In this document: positions 40,712 through 50,181 of the stretch, piece by piece
Numbering within the stretch: position 1 is the stretch's first letter
Layout: each line of letters starts with the position of its first letter
NCBI RefSeq assembly: GCF_041080655.1
Contig: NZ_CP163525.1
Span: 1,798,001 to 1,862,000 of the forward strand
Reading direction: 5' to 3'
Length of the DNA: 64,000 nt
Source of the DNA: Streptomyces sp. CG4
Lineage (GTDB): Bacteria; Actinomycetota; Actinomycetes; Streptomycetales; Streptomycetaceae
Position numbers and translations under genes: made by a program
Notes under the pieces: model-generated
Seen by the model: the letters and a program-made list of their open reading frames with translations, nothing else
What the model was told of the DNA's origin: nothing
Databases searched by the model: none

Positions 40712-43700
40712 ATGCTCCTGCGCTCTTTGAGTCGGCTTCCCGGCGCGGGGTTGGGCCTTGTGCTGGGTACTTCCGTGCAGATGGCTCTCAGGGGAATTCC
40801 GGCCGCTGATGCCGTTGTCCGGCTGGCGGCCGGGGCGGCAGACGCGAGCGTGCGTGCCACTGCTCGTGGCGCGGTGGCGGTGTCGGAGAGCGCGGTGCGG
40901 GTGGGGCGGGTCGGTCTGAATGCGATGGCTCCTGGCCAGGGGTACTGGCGTGCCGGATCCCGGGTGCAGCTCCCGTTGCGTCCGAGACCGGGTGCCACCG
41001 TGCGCAGTGTGGAGGCGGCCGCCAGACGGGTGGCTTCCGGCTTGGCCAAGCGTCCGGATGTGCTGGCCGCCTACTGGGACGGCGGGCTGGCCCGGCTGGT
41101 GGTGCAGATGAGTGAGGACGCCGTCGCCGACCGGGTGGTGGACCGGGCGACGGAGCTGGCCGGTCAACAGAGGCTGGAGCGGCCGGAGGAGGAGGTGCTG
41201 GAGCCCGCGCACCCCGGGCACACCGGGGGTATACGGTCCGGTGCGCTCGCTTTGGCGTGCGACGCGGTCGGGATCAGCACCGCGGTCGCCGCGCGGACCG
41301 TGCGCCTGAAGCACGCACCGCATCTGGTGACCGCCGGGGTCACGCTGTTGCGTGAGGACCCGCGGGTACGGGCGGTGCTGCGGCGCCGTCTGGGCCGCTC
41401 GGCCACCGATCTGGTACTGGCCGCCGCCAACGCGGCCGCCCATGCGATCGGGCAGTCGCCGACCGCCCTGGTGCTGGACGCCGCGCTGCGGGCCGGCCAG
41501 CTGGCGGAGGCGGTGGCCCGGGCCGCCGCGTTCGACGCCGCGCATGACAGTGTCTGCGCGCCGGAGCGGCTGAGCCTGGCCGGCCGCGAGGTCGCCCGCC
41601 CTGCGCTCCACCGCTACCCGGGCGAGGCGTACCGGGACCAGGCGGTCACCGGGGCCCTGCTCGGCGCGGCCGGAGCCCTCCTGTTCACTCGTGATGCCCA
41701 CGAGGCCGCCGAGGCCCTGCTGGCCGGGAATCCGAGAGCCGTCCGCTACGGCCCGGCGGCTTTCGCCGCGACCTTGTGCACCGAGCTGGCCTGCGAGGGC
41801 GTACTCGTCCGCAAGCCGGACCGGCTCAGGCAGCTGGAGCTCGTCGACACGGTGGTCCTCCATCCCGAAGCGCTCCGGAGCACCCGGCGCACGGTCCTGG
41901 ACGCCCACTCGAACGTGCCCGAATGGGACCACGACCGCCTGTGGCAGGCTGCGGCGGCCGCCTTGCGGCCCGACGAGGAGCCTGCGCTCGAACTGCGCCC
42001 GGTACCCGACGAGGGCGAGTCGGAGACGGGGTTGCTGATCGCCTCGGAGCAGGGCCGGGACATCGGTACCGTCCTGGTCGGCTGGGAGATCGACCCGCTG
42101 GCCGAGGCCGCGTTGGACGCGGCTCGCCGGGCCGGTCTGCACGTGGTGGTGCGGGACGACGGGTCGCTCGGCGACTTCGGGGCGCTCGCGGACCAACTCG
42201 TCGGCGTGGATGTTCCGTTGGCCGATGTGGTCACAGAGCTTCAGCGCGACGGCCGGGTGGTACTGACGGTGGCCCATGTGCCGTGCGCTCAGGCCGCGAC
42301 GGAGCAGCAGCTGAATCCGGAGAGCCGGGACGTGCTGGCGGGCCTGCTGCGCAGCGATGTCGCCGTCTCGCTCACCGATGACCGCAGTGCGGTGGTGTGG
42401 GGGGCCGATGTGTTGCTGCTGCACGGGCTGGAGGGAGCATGGCGGCTGCTCGGGGCCATCCCCGCCGCGCGGACCGTCGGCGAGCACTCCAAGCTCTTCG
42501 CCGAGGCGGGCGCCGCGCTCGCCGGTCTGCTGGTGGTGACCCGGGGCGCTCGCTCGAAACGCATCACTCTCCCGTTGGGCTTCCGGCTCAGTCCGGTGAA
42601 CGCCGCCGCTGCCGCCTCTCTGGTATCGGGCTGGCGCGCCGCGCTACAGGTGAGCGCCGGCCGTGCGCCGCACCCGGCGCCCCGGGTGCCGTGGCACGCA
42701 CTCCAGCCGCAAGAGGCGCTGGCGCGACTGCGGGCCGGCGCCCGGGTCGCGGAGCCGAGCGCTCTTGTGAACCTCCGGGAGTCCGTGGACAAGGTCGCTC
42801 GGCTCCCGGTTCTCGCCCCAGCCCGCCTGACGGTCCGTCTGATCGGCGCTGTACGCGCCGAGTTGCACGACCCGCTCACGCCCCTGCTGCTCGTCGGCGC
42901 GACCGCGTCCGCCCTCCTGGGGGCGATGGTCGACGGGCTGCTGGTGGTCGGCGCGATGAGCGTGAACGCCTTGGTGGGAGGGGTCCAAAGGCTACGCGCG
43001 GAGCATGCGCTTGCCGGCCTCAAGGTGGGCCAGCGGCAGAAGGCCCGTCAAGTCGTCGACACAGACACGGGAAAGACCCGGTTCATGGAGGCGCGGCGGC
43101 TGACACCGGGCGAGATGATCGAGATCTACACCGGCGACGTCGTACCGGCCGACGGCCGGCTCGTCGAGGCCGAGGACCTGGAGGTGGACGAGTCCTCGCT
43201 CACCGGCGAATCCTTGCCGACCGGCAAGCAGGTGGACGCCACACCGCAGGCGCCGGTGGCGGACCGCCATTGCATGGTCTTCGAAGGCACCACCGTGGTC
43301 GCCGGGCATGGCCGGGCCGTCGTGGTGGGCACCGGAGACCAGACCGAGGCCGGCCGAGCGGCGCACCTTGCCTCACATGCTCAGCCGGCGCCCGGTGTCC
43401 AGGCCCGGCTGCAACAACTGACAGGCAAGATGCTTCCGTTCACGCTGGTGGGTGGCGCCACCGTGACCGGTCTGTCGCTGCTGCGCGGCCGGCCGGTACG
43501 TGAGGCGGTCCGGGGCGGGCTGGCCGTCGCGGTGGCCGCCGTTCCAGAGGGCCTGCCGCTCGTGGCGACCGTCGCGCAGCTGGCGGCGACCCGTCGGCTC
43601 GGCCGGATCGGGATCCTGGTCCGTACCCCGCGCGCCCTTGAAGCGCTCGGCCGCATGGACACCATCTGCTTCGACAAGACCGGCACCCTGACCGAGAACC

Positions 43701-45232
43701 GCCTGCACGTGGTCCGCGTCGCCACCGCGGACGGCACCGAACACCCGGCTGACGCCACCGAGGCGGCACCCCTGTTGCAAGCCGCCGGACTGACCTGCCG
43801 CACTCCCGACCACGAGGCGGGAATCCACGCCCACTCCACCGATGAGGCCATCCTCGCCGCGGCGCCGACCGGGTCGCCGTGGGCGCCCGTCGAGGTCCAG
43901 CCGTTCGAGGCCAGCCGAGGGTATGCCGCAGCCGTCGGAGCCGACGCGGACGACGTTCGCTCGCTGCTGGTGAAGGGTGCACCCGAGATCGTGCTGCCCG
44001 GTTGCGAGGGAGCCACCGACGAGCTTGCGCAGTCGCTGGCCGCCGACGGCCTGCGGGTGCTCGCGGTCGCCGGGCGCCCGCTGGGGGACACCGAAGAGCC
44101 CGCCGAGGCACTCGGCCGTTCTCTCGGAGACCTGGACCTCCTCGGCTACGTCGCCCTGGCCGACGCTCCTCGCCCCACCTCCGCGCCGCTGGTCTGCGAT
44201 CTCCGCCGGGCCGGCGTACGACCTGTCATGCTCACCGGCGATCACCCGCAGACGGCTCGCGCGGTCGCCGTCCAGCTCGGCTGGCCCGAGGACGTGTCCG
44301 TGGTCACGGGCGACGAGCTCGCCGCCCAGGACCGCGCCGGCCGGGCCCACCTGCTGGGCGACTGCGACGTGGTGGCTCGCGTCGCGCCGGAGCAGAAGCT
44401 GCATGTGATCGAGGCGTTGCAGGCGGCCGGGCGAGTGGTCGCCATGGTCGGCGATGGAGCCAACGACGCCGCCGCCATTCGCGCCTCCGACATCGGAATC
44501 GGCATCGCGGTCCACGGCTCGACAGCTGCCCGCAACGCGGCGGACCTGGTGATCACCAGCGACGACCTGTCGGTGCTCGCAGCCGCCGTCGCCGAAGGCC
44601 GAGCGCTGTGGCGCAGCGTGGCGGATGCGATCAGCGTGCTGATCGGCGGCAACGCCGGTGAGATCGGCTTCTCGGTGCTCGGGACCCTGCTGTCCGGTGC
44701 CTCGCCGTTGTCCACCCGGCAGATCCTGCTGGTCAATCTGCTCACCGACATGTTCCCGGCGATGGCGGTCTCGGTCACCCCACGGGACGAGACCACCGAG
44801 GACAACCCGGATGACGAATCGGCGCTGGCGGACAGCATCCCCGTCGGCGTCGCGGCGCTCGGCGATCCGCTGACCCGCCAGATCCGTGAACGTGGCATCG
44901 TCACCACGCTCGGAGCGAGCACCGCCTGGCTGATCGGCACCATCACGCCCGGCTCCGCGCGGCGGACCAGCACGATGGCACTGTGCGGGGTGGTCGGAGC
45001 CCAGCTCACCCAGACCATGATCGGACGGCGGCACAGCCCGCTCGTCCTGGCGACAGTTCTCGGCTCGGCAGCGGTACTGGTCGGCCTGATCGAGACGCCG
45101 CTGGTCAGCCAGTTCTTCGGGTGCACGCCGCTCGGTCCGGTGGCCTGGGCCGGAGTGGCCGCCGCGATGGGCGTCGCCGTTCTGGGCCCGCGGCTGGTGC
45201 CGGGGATCGAGGAACTCGTCCAGCGCCTCTAG
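40712..45232 (+). CDS. Very long cation-transporting P-type ATPase (CtpH/CtpI-like)
   Basis: A 1506-residue P-type ATPase. The core is complete: TGES near residue 830, phosphorylation site FDKTGTLTEN near 987, hinge GDGANDAAAIRASDIG near 1247. The membrane motif VPEGLPLVATVAQ resembles type II (Ca2+-type) pumps rather than the CPx motif of copper or zinc pumps. The first 700 residues are an unusual extension with a heavy-metal-associated-like segment (RSVEAAARRVASGLAKRPDVLAAYWDGGLARLVV) and a degenerate ATPase-like repeat. Mycobacterial CtpH and CtpI share this architecture. Ion specificity is unknown. GAGG seven bases before ATG 40712. Confidence 0.93.
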   Translation: MLLRSLSRLPGAGLGLVLGTSVQMALRGIPAADAVVRLAAGAADASVRATARGAVAVSESAVRVGRVGLNAMAPGQGYWRAGSRVQLPLRPRPGATVRSVEAAARRVASGLAKRPDVLAAYWDGGLARLVVQMSEDAVADRVVDRATELAGQQRLERPEEEVLEPAHPGHTGGIRSGALALACDAVGISTAVAARTVRLKHAPHLVTAGVTLLREDPRVRAVLRRRLGRSATDLVLAAANAAAHAIGQSPTALVLDAALRAGQLAEAVARAAAFDAAHDSVCAPERLSLAGREVARPALHRYPGEAYRDQAVTGALLGAAGALLFTRDAHEAAEALLAGNPRAVRYGPAAFAATLCTELACEGVLVRKPDRLRQLELVDTVVLHPEALRSTRRTVLDAHSNVPEWDHDRLWQAAAAALRPDEEPALELRPVPDEGESETGLLIASEQGRDIGTVLVGWEIDPLAEAALDAARRAGLHVVVRDDGSLGDFGALADQLVGVDVPLADVVTELQRDGRVVLTVAHVPCAQAATEQQLNPESRDVLAGLLRSDVAVSLTDDRSAVVWGADVLLLHGLEGAWRLLGAIPAARTVGEHSKLFAEAGAALAGLLVVTRGARSKRITLPLGFRLSPVNAAAAASLVSGWRAALQVSAGRAPHPAPRVPWHALQPQEALARLRAGARVAEPSALVNLRESVDKVARLPVLAPARLTVRLIGAVRAELHDPLTPLLLVGATASALLGAMVDGLLVVGAMSVNALVGGVQRLRAEHALAGLKVGQRQKARQVVDTDTGKTRFMEARRLTPGEMIEIYTGDVVPADGRLVEAEDLEVDESSLTGESLPTGKQVDATPQAPVADRHCMVFEGTTVVAGHGRAVVVGTGDQTEAGRAAHLASHAQPAPGVQARLQQLTGKMLPFTLVGGATVTGLSLLRGRPVREAVRGGLAVAVAAVPEGLPLVATVAQLAATRRLGRIGILVRTPRALEALGRMDTICFDKTGTLTENRLHVVRVATADGTEHPADATEAAPLLQAAGLTCRTPDHEAGIHAHSTDEAILAAAPTGSPWAPVEVQPFEASRGYAAAVGADADDVRSLLVKGAPEIVLPGCEGATDELAQSLAADGLRVLAVAGRPLGDTEEPAEALGRSLGDLDLLGYVALADAPRPTSAPLVCDLRRAGVRPVMLTGDHPQTARAVAVQLGWPEDVSVVTGDELAAQDRAGRAHLLGDCDVVARVAPEQKLHVIEALQAAGRVVAMVGDGANDAAAIRASDIGIGIAVHGSTAARNAADLVITSDDLSVLAAAVAEGRALWRSVADAISVLIGGNAGEIGFSVLGTLLSGASPLSTRQILLVNLLTDMFPAMAVSVTPRDETTEDNPDDESALADSIPVGVAALGDPLTRQIRERGIVTTLGASTAWLIGTITPGSARRTSTMALCGVVGAQLTQTMIGRRHSPLVLATVLGSAAVLVGLIETPLVSQFFGCTPLGPVAWAGVAAAMGVAVLGPRLVPGIEELVQRL

Positions 45233-45414
45233 AGGTGCTGTCCGGAGAGATGTGCTGTCCGGACAGCTCGGTGACGGGACGGTGCGCTCGGCCGGTGCGT
45301 ACGGTGCGTACCTTCGGCTGTGTCTCCGAGAATGGCCGGAGCCTCCGGGAATGGCCGGAACGCCCGGCTGGCGACCCCGGCGCCGTGCACACACACCAGG
45401 GTCATGTGTTGCAT
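45229..45414 (-). pseudogene. Possible 5' fragment of an alpha/beta hydrolase gene
   Basis: Only the first 22 or so codons look protein-like: MTLVCVHGAGVASRAFRPF carries the HGAG oxyanion motif found at the N-terminus of alpha/beta hydrolases. Then the frame loses coherence and runs into the end of the ATPase gene. It follows the truncated CBS gene on the same strand. The reading is tentative. Confidence 0.25.
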
Positions 45415-45440
45415 GAAGACTCACTCCGGCAGTTCCCGCC

Positions 45441-45752
45441 TCACCGCACCCGGCACACCGCCCGCTCCCGCATCAGCCCGATGACCTCGTCGACGTCGTC
45501 GTCGGGAGCGACGGTGACCAGGTCTTCACTGCACGCGCTCACAGCCGTGTGGTCGCCGACGTTGCCGCCTTCCGCCATGACGCGGATGACCAGATCCCGG
45601 TCGGTCACCACGCCACGCAGCCGTCCGTCGTTGACCACCAGCACATCGCCGACGTCCTCACGACGCATGAGCTGGGCGACGTCGATCACCGAGGTCAGCG
45701 GGGCCACCGTGACAAGGTCCGTCGTCATGATCTCGCGAACCTGCTGGGTCAT
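45441..45752 (-). CDS. CBS-domain protein, C-terminally truncated
   Basis: A 103-residue protein with one full CBS motif (MTTDLVTVAPLTSVIDVAQLMRREDVGDVLVVNDGRLRGVVTDRDLVIRV) and the first half of a second (SEDLVTVAPDDDVDEVIGLMRERAVCRVR). Members of this family usually run on for 30-40 residues (pattern RRVPVV-x-GRPVGIVSLGDL) to finish the second CBS; here a stop follows VCRVR. ATG 45752 has GGGAGG upstream. CBS pairs sense adenine nucleotides; this copy may be non-functional. Confidence 0.75.
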   Translation of the reverse strand: MTQQVREIMTTDLVTVAPLTSVIDVAQLMRREDVGDVLVVNDGRLRGVVTDRDLVIRVMAEGGNVGDHTAVSACSEDLVTVAPDDDVDEVIGLMRERAVCRVR

Positions 45753-46023
45753 GGGTTCCTCCCTCGACATCCGAGGACGCGAGTCGGTCTGGCATCCCGC
45801 TGCCCGAGTACCCGCGGCATCCGGCGCGCAACGCCGGAAGCGGCCACGCCGGGCCAGCGGCGCGCCGGCGGCCAGCCGCAGTGGCGGTATGCCGCGACCG
45901 CACCCATGGCCTGGAGGAGGAAGAGGAACACGCCGACGGCCTCGCCAGTCCGCTGGGGACCGGACCGAACCCGGCGGTCTTCCCCGATGGGTCAGCCGAG
46001 CACGAGGCTTCCGCGTGCTCAGG

Positions 46024-46239
46024 TCACTCGTCCGTCCGCCAATCCTGCGGCCCTCCGCCGAGCCACTCGATCAGACCGGGGTCGTCGACCGTCGTATCGG
46101 CCTCGGGCAGGCCCGCGCGGCGCAGAAACTCGACCACATCGAGCAGGTGATACGCGGTGCCGACGAACTGACCGCGGATCGTGACCCGCCTGCCGCCATC
46201 AGGGCCCGGCGGCTGCACATTCACGGGCGCGCCTTCCAT
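46024..46239 (-). CDS. Small hypothetical protein (about 71 residues)
   Basis: Frame with coherent actinobacterial protein character: VTIRGQFVGTAYHLLDVVEFLRRAGLPEADTTVDDPGLIEWLGGGPQDW. It reads as a small acidic domain with one predicted helix (HLLDVVEFLRRAGL). ATG 46239 has AAGGGG upstream at suboptimal spacing; a GTG further upstream in the same frame could be the true start. Same strand as the ABM-domain gene, 140 bases downstream of it. Confidence 0.5.
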   Translation of the reverse strand: MEGAPVNVQPPGPDGGRRVTIRGQFVGTAYHLLDVVEFLRRAGLPEADTTVDDPGLIEWLGGGPQDWRTDE

Positions 46240-46381
46240 AGCTTCTGGGTGCCCCTTGCTGAGCAGCTCATGCCGGCTCACGCCCAGCGAAAGCCGTCGG
46301 CGGCCGTGGGCGGAAGATCGCCGGCACGGACATGACATCGCGGTTCCGGAGACGGACCCGGCCGGCCTGCGAAGGCCCCGC

Positions 46382-46693
46382 TCACCCGGGGGTACTGGTA
46401 CCAGTGGGGATGGCGAGTTCGCGGCCGCGATAGAAGCCTTCCCCCTCCTCCACAACGTACGGAGCCATGGCGGTACGCCGCTGCGCCTCGGACTCGGAGG
46501 CCCGCCAGGAGTCACATGCCTCCTTGGAGTCCCAGAACGACACCCCGGTGATCTCCTGTCCGTCCTCGGACCAGTACGCGAAGGCGCGTCGCATACCTTG
46601 CGGATGGCCGGCCGGCCGCCATGCCTTCTCGAAGTCCTCCAGAGTGCCCGGCCGGATGCGGCGAGTCGTCACCCAGACAAATTGCTCCTCCAT
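46382..46693 (-). CDS. ABM-type (antibiotic biosynthesis monooxygenase-like) small protein
   Basis: A 103-residue protein with the ferredoxin-like ABM pattern: FVWVTTRRIRPGTLEDFEKAWRP at the start, ITGVSFWDSKEACDSWRASE in the middle, and a C-terminal strand. Such proteins act as small oxygenases, isomerases or heme-type enzymes; this copy has no residues that decide between them. ATG 46693 with GGAG seven bases upstream. Confidence 0.78.
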   Translation of the reverse strand: MEEQFVWVTTRRIRPGTLEDFEKAWRPAGHPQGMRRAFAYWSEDGQEITGVSFWDSKEACDSWRASESEAQRRTAMAPYVVEEGEGFYRGRELAIPTGTSTPG

Positions 46694-46932
46694 CGCGGTC
46701 TCCTCCGCTACGGCGGTCCGGTCGTCGGCGCCACTTCGACCACCGTAGGTCCACAGCACGGATCACGCCTGCGCGGGAAAGGCCGAGGCCCCGGCGTGTC
46801 GATCTGGCCCATACGCAGCCTGCCGCGCGAGCCGCGGGCCAGGATGGCGAGCCCTTCAGCGGTCGGAACGTGCGGTTCGTGTCCATGATGGTGGTACAGG
46901 TGTGTTCTGCGTTCTGTGAGGAGGAGTACGGC

Positions 46933-47763
46933 ATGGCCGCGTCGGGCTCTGGCGGTACGGAGGGCGTGCCGGGCGGCAAGTCTCGGTTCGACGACATCTA
47001 CGACCGGCCGGACCCGCGCGCGTACTTCGGCCGGCTGGCCCCGCTGGAGTACGAGATCCCGCACCACGCCCAGCCGGTCTTCCGGCAGGCCGCCGCCGAA
47101 CGGACCGCGCTCGGCGACGGACCGGCGGTGCTGGACCTGTGCTGCTCGTACGGGATCAATGCCGCGCTGCTCAACCATGACGTGACGCTGGCGGAGCTGT
47201 ACGAGCGGTACACCTCCCCGGCTCACCGGACGATGTCGACGGCGGAACTGACGGCACAGGACAAGGAGTTCTACACGAAGCGGCGCCGCCCGGACGCGGT
47301 GCCGGTGTTCGGCCTGGACGTCTCGGCCCCGGCCGTGCACTACGCAGTCGAGGTGGGGCTCCTGGACGACGCGTTCACCGACGACCTGGAACAGGGCTCG
47401 CCCGGTCCCGGGCTGAGCCGCGCGCTCACCGAGGTCGGTCTCATCACGCTGACGGGCGGTGGCAGCTACATCACCGCCCGGACGTTCACAGCCCTGCTGG
47501 ACGGCGTCCGAAGACCGGTATGGGTCAGCGCATTCGTGCTGCGGACGGTGTCGTACCGCCCCATCATCCGGGCGTTGGCCGCACACGGTCTGAGTACCAC
47601 CGTCGATGTCGCCCGCACCTATCCGCAGCGACTCTTCACCGACGAGCGCGAACAGCGGTATGCGATCGCGGCGGTACAGGCACTGGGCGCCGACCCTGCC
47701 GGACGTGAGGAGAAGGGCCGTTTCCACACCCTGCGCTACGAGTCCCGACCCGATACACCGTGA
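46933..47763 (+). CDS. Hypothetical protein with degenerate methyltransferase-like motif
   Basis: A 276-residue protein starting at ATG 46933 behind GAGGAG. Near residue 63 it has AVLDLCCSYGINAALLNHDVTLAELY, resembling the SAM-binding strand of Rossmann methyltransferases (VLDLGCGYG), but a Cys pair replaces the usual GxG. Later segments (GLDVSAPAVHYAVEVGLLDDAF, ALTEVGLITLTGGGSYIT) also fit a methyltransferase fold. I treat activity as uncertain. It diverges from the ABM gene. Confidence 0.75.
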   Translation: MAASGSGGTEGVPGGKSRFDDIYDRPDPRAYFGRLAPLEYEIPHHAQPVFRQAAAERTALGDGPAVLDLCCSYGINAALLNHDVTLAELYERYTSPAHRTMSTAELTAQDKEFYTKRRRPDAVPVFGLDVSAPAVHYAVEVGLLDDAFTDDLEQGSPGPGLSRALTEVGLITLTGGGSYITARTFTALLDGVRRPVWVSAFVLRTVSYRPIIRALAAHGLSTTVDVARTYPQRLFTDEREQRYAIAAVQALGADPAGREEKGRFHTLRYESRPDTP

Positions 47764-47869
47764 CAACGGGGCCTGGGAGGAATCCCAGCAGACCTCCAGA
47801 CCACGCCGGGGTCCATCCAGACCGTCCCCGTGCCCGAGGAGGAGCCCTCCGGCCCGTGCGACGGCCCGA

Positions 47870-48652
47870 TCAGTGCTGGCAGTGCGCGCACCAGACGCTG
47901 CGCCGGCCGGCGACACGGTGTGAGCGCAGCCGTTCTCCGCAGCGGGGGCACACCGGTTCACCGTCGTCGCGATGGCCGGTGAGCCAGGTTCGGCGCGGTG
48001 GTACGCGACCGGCACGGGTGGCGGTGGCGAGTACGCCGCGCATCGCCGTGAACACATGGCGCGCCTCGGCGGAGTCGAGTGCCCGCGCCGGGCGCCGAGG
48101 GGCCACGCGGGCGCGCCACAGGATCTCGTCGCTGAGCAGGTTGCCGAGGCCGGCGACGAGGGACTGGTCCATGAGTACGGCTTTGACGGCGCCCCGTCGC
48201 GCGGCGAGCAGATTCAGGAAGTCGGCGCGGGTCATGTCGAGGGCGTCGGGGCCGAGCCGTTCCAGCATCCGCTGCAGCGCCCGCTGGTTCGGGGCCAGCC
48301 GTATGCCCTGGAGTTTGCGCTGGTCGCGGTAGCGGACCTGCCGATCGTCGTCGAGGGTCAGGACGACCCGGTCATGGGCGGCAGGCGGATCGTCGGCGCG
48401 GGCGCACACCAGCTCACCGGTCATACCGAAGTGCCAGACGAGGGCCGGGCCGTCACCGACCGGGACGATCAGCAGCTTCCCGTGCCGCCAGGGCCGGCCG
48501 AGCCGCCGCCCTTCCACTTCCCGTCGCAGGCGTCGCACGCCGACCCCGCGCAGTACACCCGTGTCGCGCACGTCGACGCGCCGGACGCACCGGCCGGGGC
48601 CACAGCCGTCCAGCACGCGACGGAAACCCTCGACGTCGGGCAACTCCGGCAT
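47870..48652 (-). CDS. Formamidopyrimidine-DNA glycosylase/endonuclease VIII family (Fpg/Nei)
   Basis: A 260-residue base-excision repair glycosylase. Start ATG 48652 gives MPELPDVEG, placing the catalytic Pro2 and Glu3 correctly; AGGAGG lies five bases upstream. Family features: RPWRHGKLL lysine, DQSLVAGLGNLLSDEILWRA helix-two-turn-helix, and a C-terminal zinc finger CPRCGERLRSHRVAGRRSVWCAHCQ. It removes oxidised bases. It resembles the actinobacterial Nei-like branch more than core MutM, judging from the shorter, divergent middle, but this is not decisive. Confidence 0.92.
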   Translation of the reverse strand: MPELPDVEGFRRVLDGCGPGRCVRRVDVRDTGVLRGVGVRRLRREVEGRRLGRPWRHGKLLIVPVGDGPALVWHFGMTGELVCARADDPPAAHDRVVLTLDDDRQVRYRDQRKLQGIRLAPNQRALQRMLERLGPDALDMTRADFLNLLAARRGAVKAVLMDQSLVAGLGNLLSDEILWRARVAPRRPARALDSAEARHVFTAMRGVLATATRAGRVPPRRTWLTGHRDDGEPVCPRCGERLRSHRVAGRRSVWCAHCQH

Positions 48653-48872
48653 GGCCACCTCCTGGAACGGCCCTCGGCTCGCCGGTCGGGACCGTCACCC
48701 TCGGCCAGGAGGCGGGCCACGATGCGCAGATCGTCGACGAGGCCGTCGCAGACCCGCGGGCGGTCCACGTCGCCGGCCTTACGAAGTAGACGTAGACGCC
48801 GAAAGCAAGTCACCCCTGCGAAGAAATTTGACTCACGGGCGGCCGGTTCGCGTTGCCGATCTTACGTCAAAC

Positions 48873-48891
48873 TTAGGTTAGCCTCACCTCA
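48873..48891. promoter_or_regulatory. Iron box (DmdR/IdeR-type operator)
   Basis: TTAGGTTAGCCTCACCTCA closely matches the 19-bp actinobacterial iron-box consensus (TTAGGTTAGGCTCACCTAA). It ends at the first base of the CopD-family ATG, so bound repressor would block transcription or initiation of that gene under iron-replete conditions. A TTGACT box lies at 48828-48833. Confidence 0.8.
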
Positions 48892-50066
48892 TGAGCTCAC
48901 TGCTACTGGCCGCGGACACGGCCGGATACACCCTGCCCACAACCTGGCGGGCCCTGACCAAGACGGGCTACTTCATCGGCCTGACCGGCTCCATCGGCGG
49001 TCTCGTCACACACGCCGCCACCGTCCGCCCCGCCCTCAGGGGGTCAACGGGCGCAGCCGACGACATCGCCGTACTACGCCACCGCTCGGCGATCTGCCTC
49101 GCCTGGTCCGGCGTGGTGCTGCTGGTGACCGGATACTTCCAGCTCGCCGCGCGCGTGGCCCGGGCAGGCACGGGCATGCCGTTCAGCGACGCACTCGCCC
49201 CCGGACACATATGGCACTTCCTGCGGGCACCCGCCGCCAAGGGCGCCTGGATCGCGCAAAGCACCGTCTTCCTGGTGCAGAACCTCGTGCTCCTGGTGAC
49301 CGCGGCCACCCTCATCGGCCTGTTCACGCGCGGCGCGCGGCGCCGGCTGGAGCCGATCGCCCTCGCCGCTCTGCCTCTCGCGCTGGCGGTGACGCTGATC
49401 ACCGCCGTCCCGGCCACCGTCCCGCAGGCGACAGACGACCTCCTGGACCTGGTCTTCACCCAGATCCACATCGTCAGCGGCACGGTATGGCTCGGAGGCC
49501 TGGTCCTGCTGAGCGTCCTCACCGGAGCCCGCCGCCACCTGAGCCCGAACGCCGGTCTGCTCTGGGCCGACATGTGGCGCCGCTTCAGCCTCGTCGCGAT
49601 GATCTGCGTCGCCGCCGTCGTCCTCTCGGGCCTGTGGATGAGCTGGGAACACGTCGGCGGAATCAGCCAGTTGTGGACCACCGGCTACGGCCTCGCCCTG
49701 CTGATCAAGATCGTCCTCGTCCTCGGGCTGGTCACCGCCGGCGCCTTCAACCAGCTCTGGCTGATGCCCCGCATGACCCAGGCCCGCCGCGCAGGCGAGA
49801 CCGCCTCACTCTTCCACCTGACGCTCCGGCACTTCCCCAAGGTCGTCTGGGGCGAGGTCGCCCTGGGCCTGGCCGTCCTCGTGGTGGTCCCCTTCCTCAC
49901 CGGCTCCGCCCGCACCGAAGCCGGCAGTCCCCAGGCAGAATCGTCAACCGGAATCTTCGCCGCAGGCGCAGCACTCGCCCTCGCCCTCGCCGCGTCCCTC
50001 TACGCCACCGCCAAGGCATCCGACGCCCTCTCCCGCCGACCCGCGGCCGCGACCGATCCCGCCTGA
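48891..50066 (+). CDS. CopD-family multi-spanning membrane protein under an iron box
   Basis: A 391-residue protein with about eight to nine membrane helices. The HIVSGTVWLGGLVLLSVL segment, followed by RRFSLVAMICVAAVVLSGLWMSW and the LLIKIVLVLGLVTAGAFNQLWLMPRM helix, is typical of CopD/PcoD domains associated with copper entry into the cytoplasm. The iron box directly over its start implies iron-responsive control instead of copper control, so a role in iron or siderophore physiology is possible. No RBS is visible apart from the GCCTCACCTC before ATG; translation may be weak or leaderless. Confidence 0.88.
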   Translation: MSSLLLAADTAGYTLPTTWRALTKTGYFIGLTGSIGGLVTHAATVRPALRGSTGAADDIAVLRHRSAICLAWSGVVLLVTGYFQLAARVARAGTGMPFSDALAPGHIWHFLRAPAAKGAWIAQSTVFLVQNLVLLVTAATLIGLFTRGARRRLEPIALAALPLALAVTLITAVPATVPQATDDLLDLVFTQIHIVSGTVWLGGLVLLSVLTGARRHLSPNAGLLWADMWRRFSLVAMICVAAVVLSGLWMSWEHVGGISQLWTTGYGLALLIKIVLVLGLVTAGAFNQLWLMPRMTQARRAGETASLFHLTLRHFPKVVWGEVALGLAVLVVVPFLTGSARTEAGSPQAESSTGIFAAGAALALALAASLYATAKASDALSRRPAAATDPA

Positions 50067-50181
50067 CCGGCGAGACAGCAGGCGGCGTGGCCAGGCCGGC
50101 CCGGCTTCCCCCCACCCCTCCTTTCCGGCTCCGACAAAGGCAGCTCCGTGGCCCTCCAGAAGGCGGACGGAGCTGCCAATT

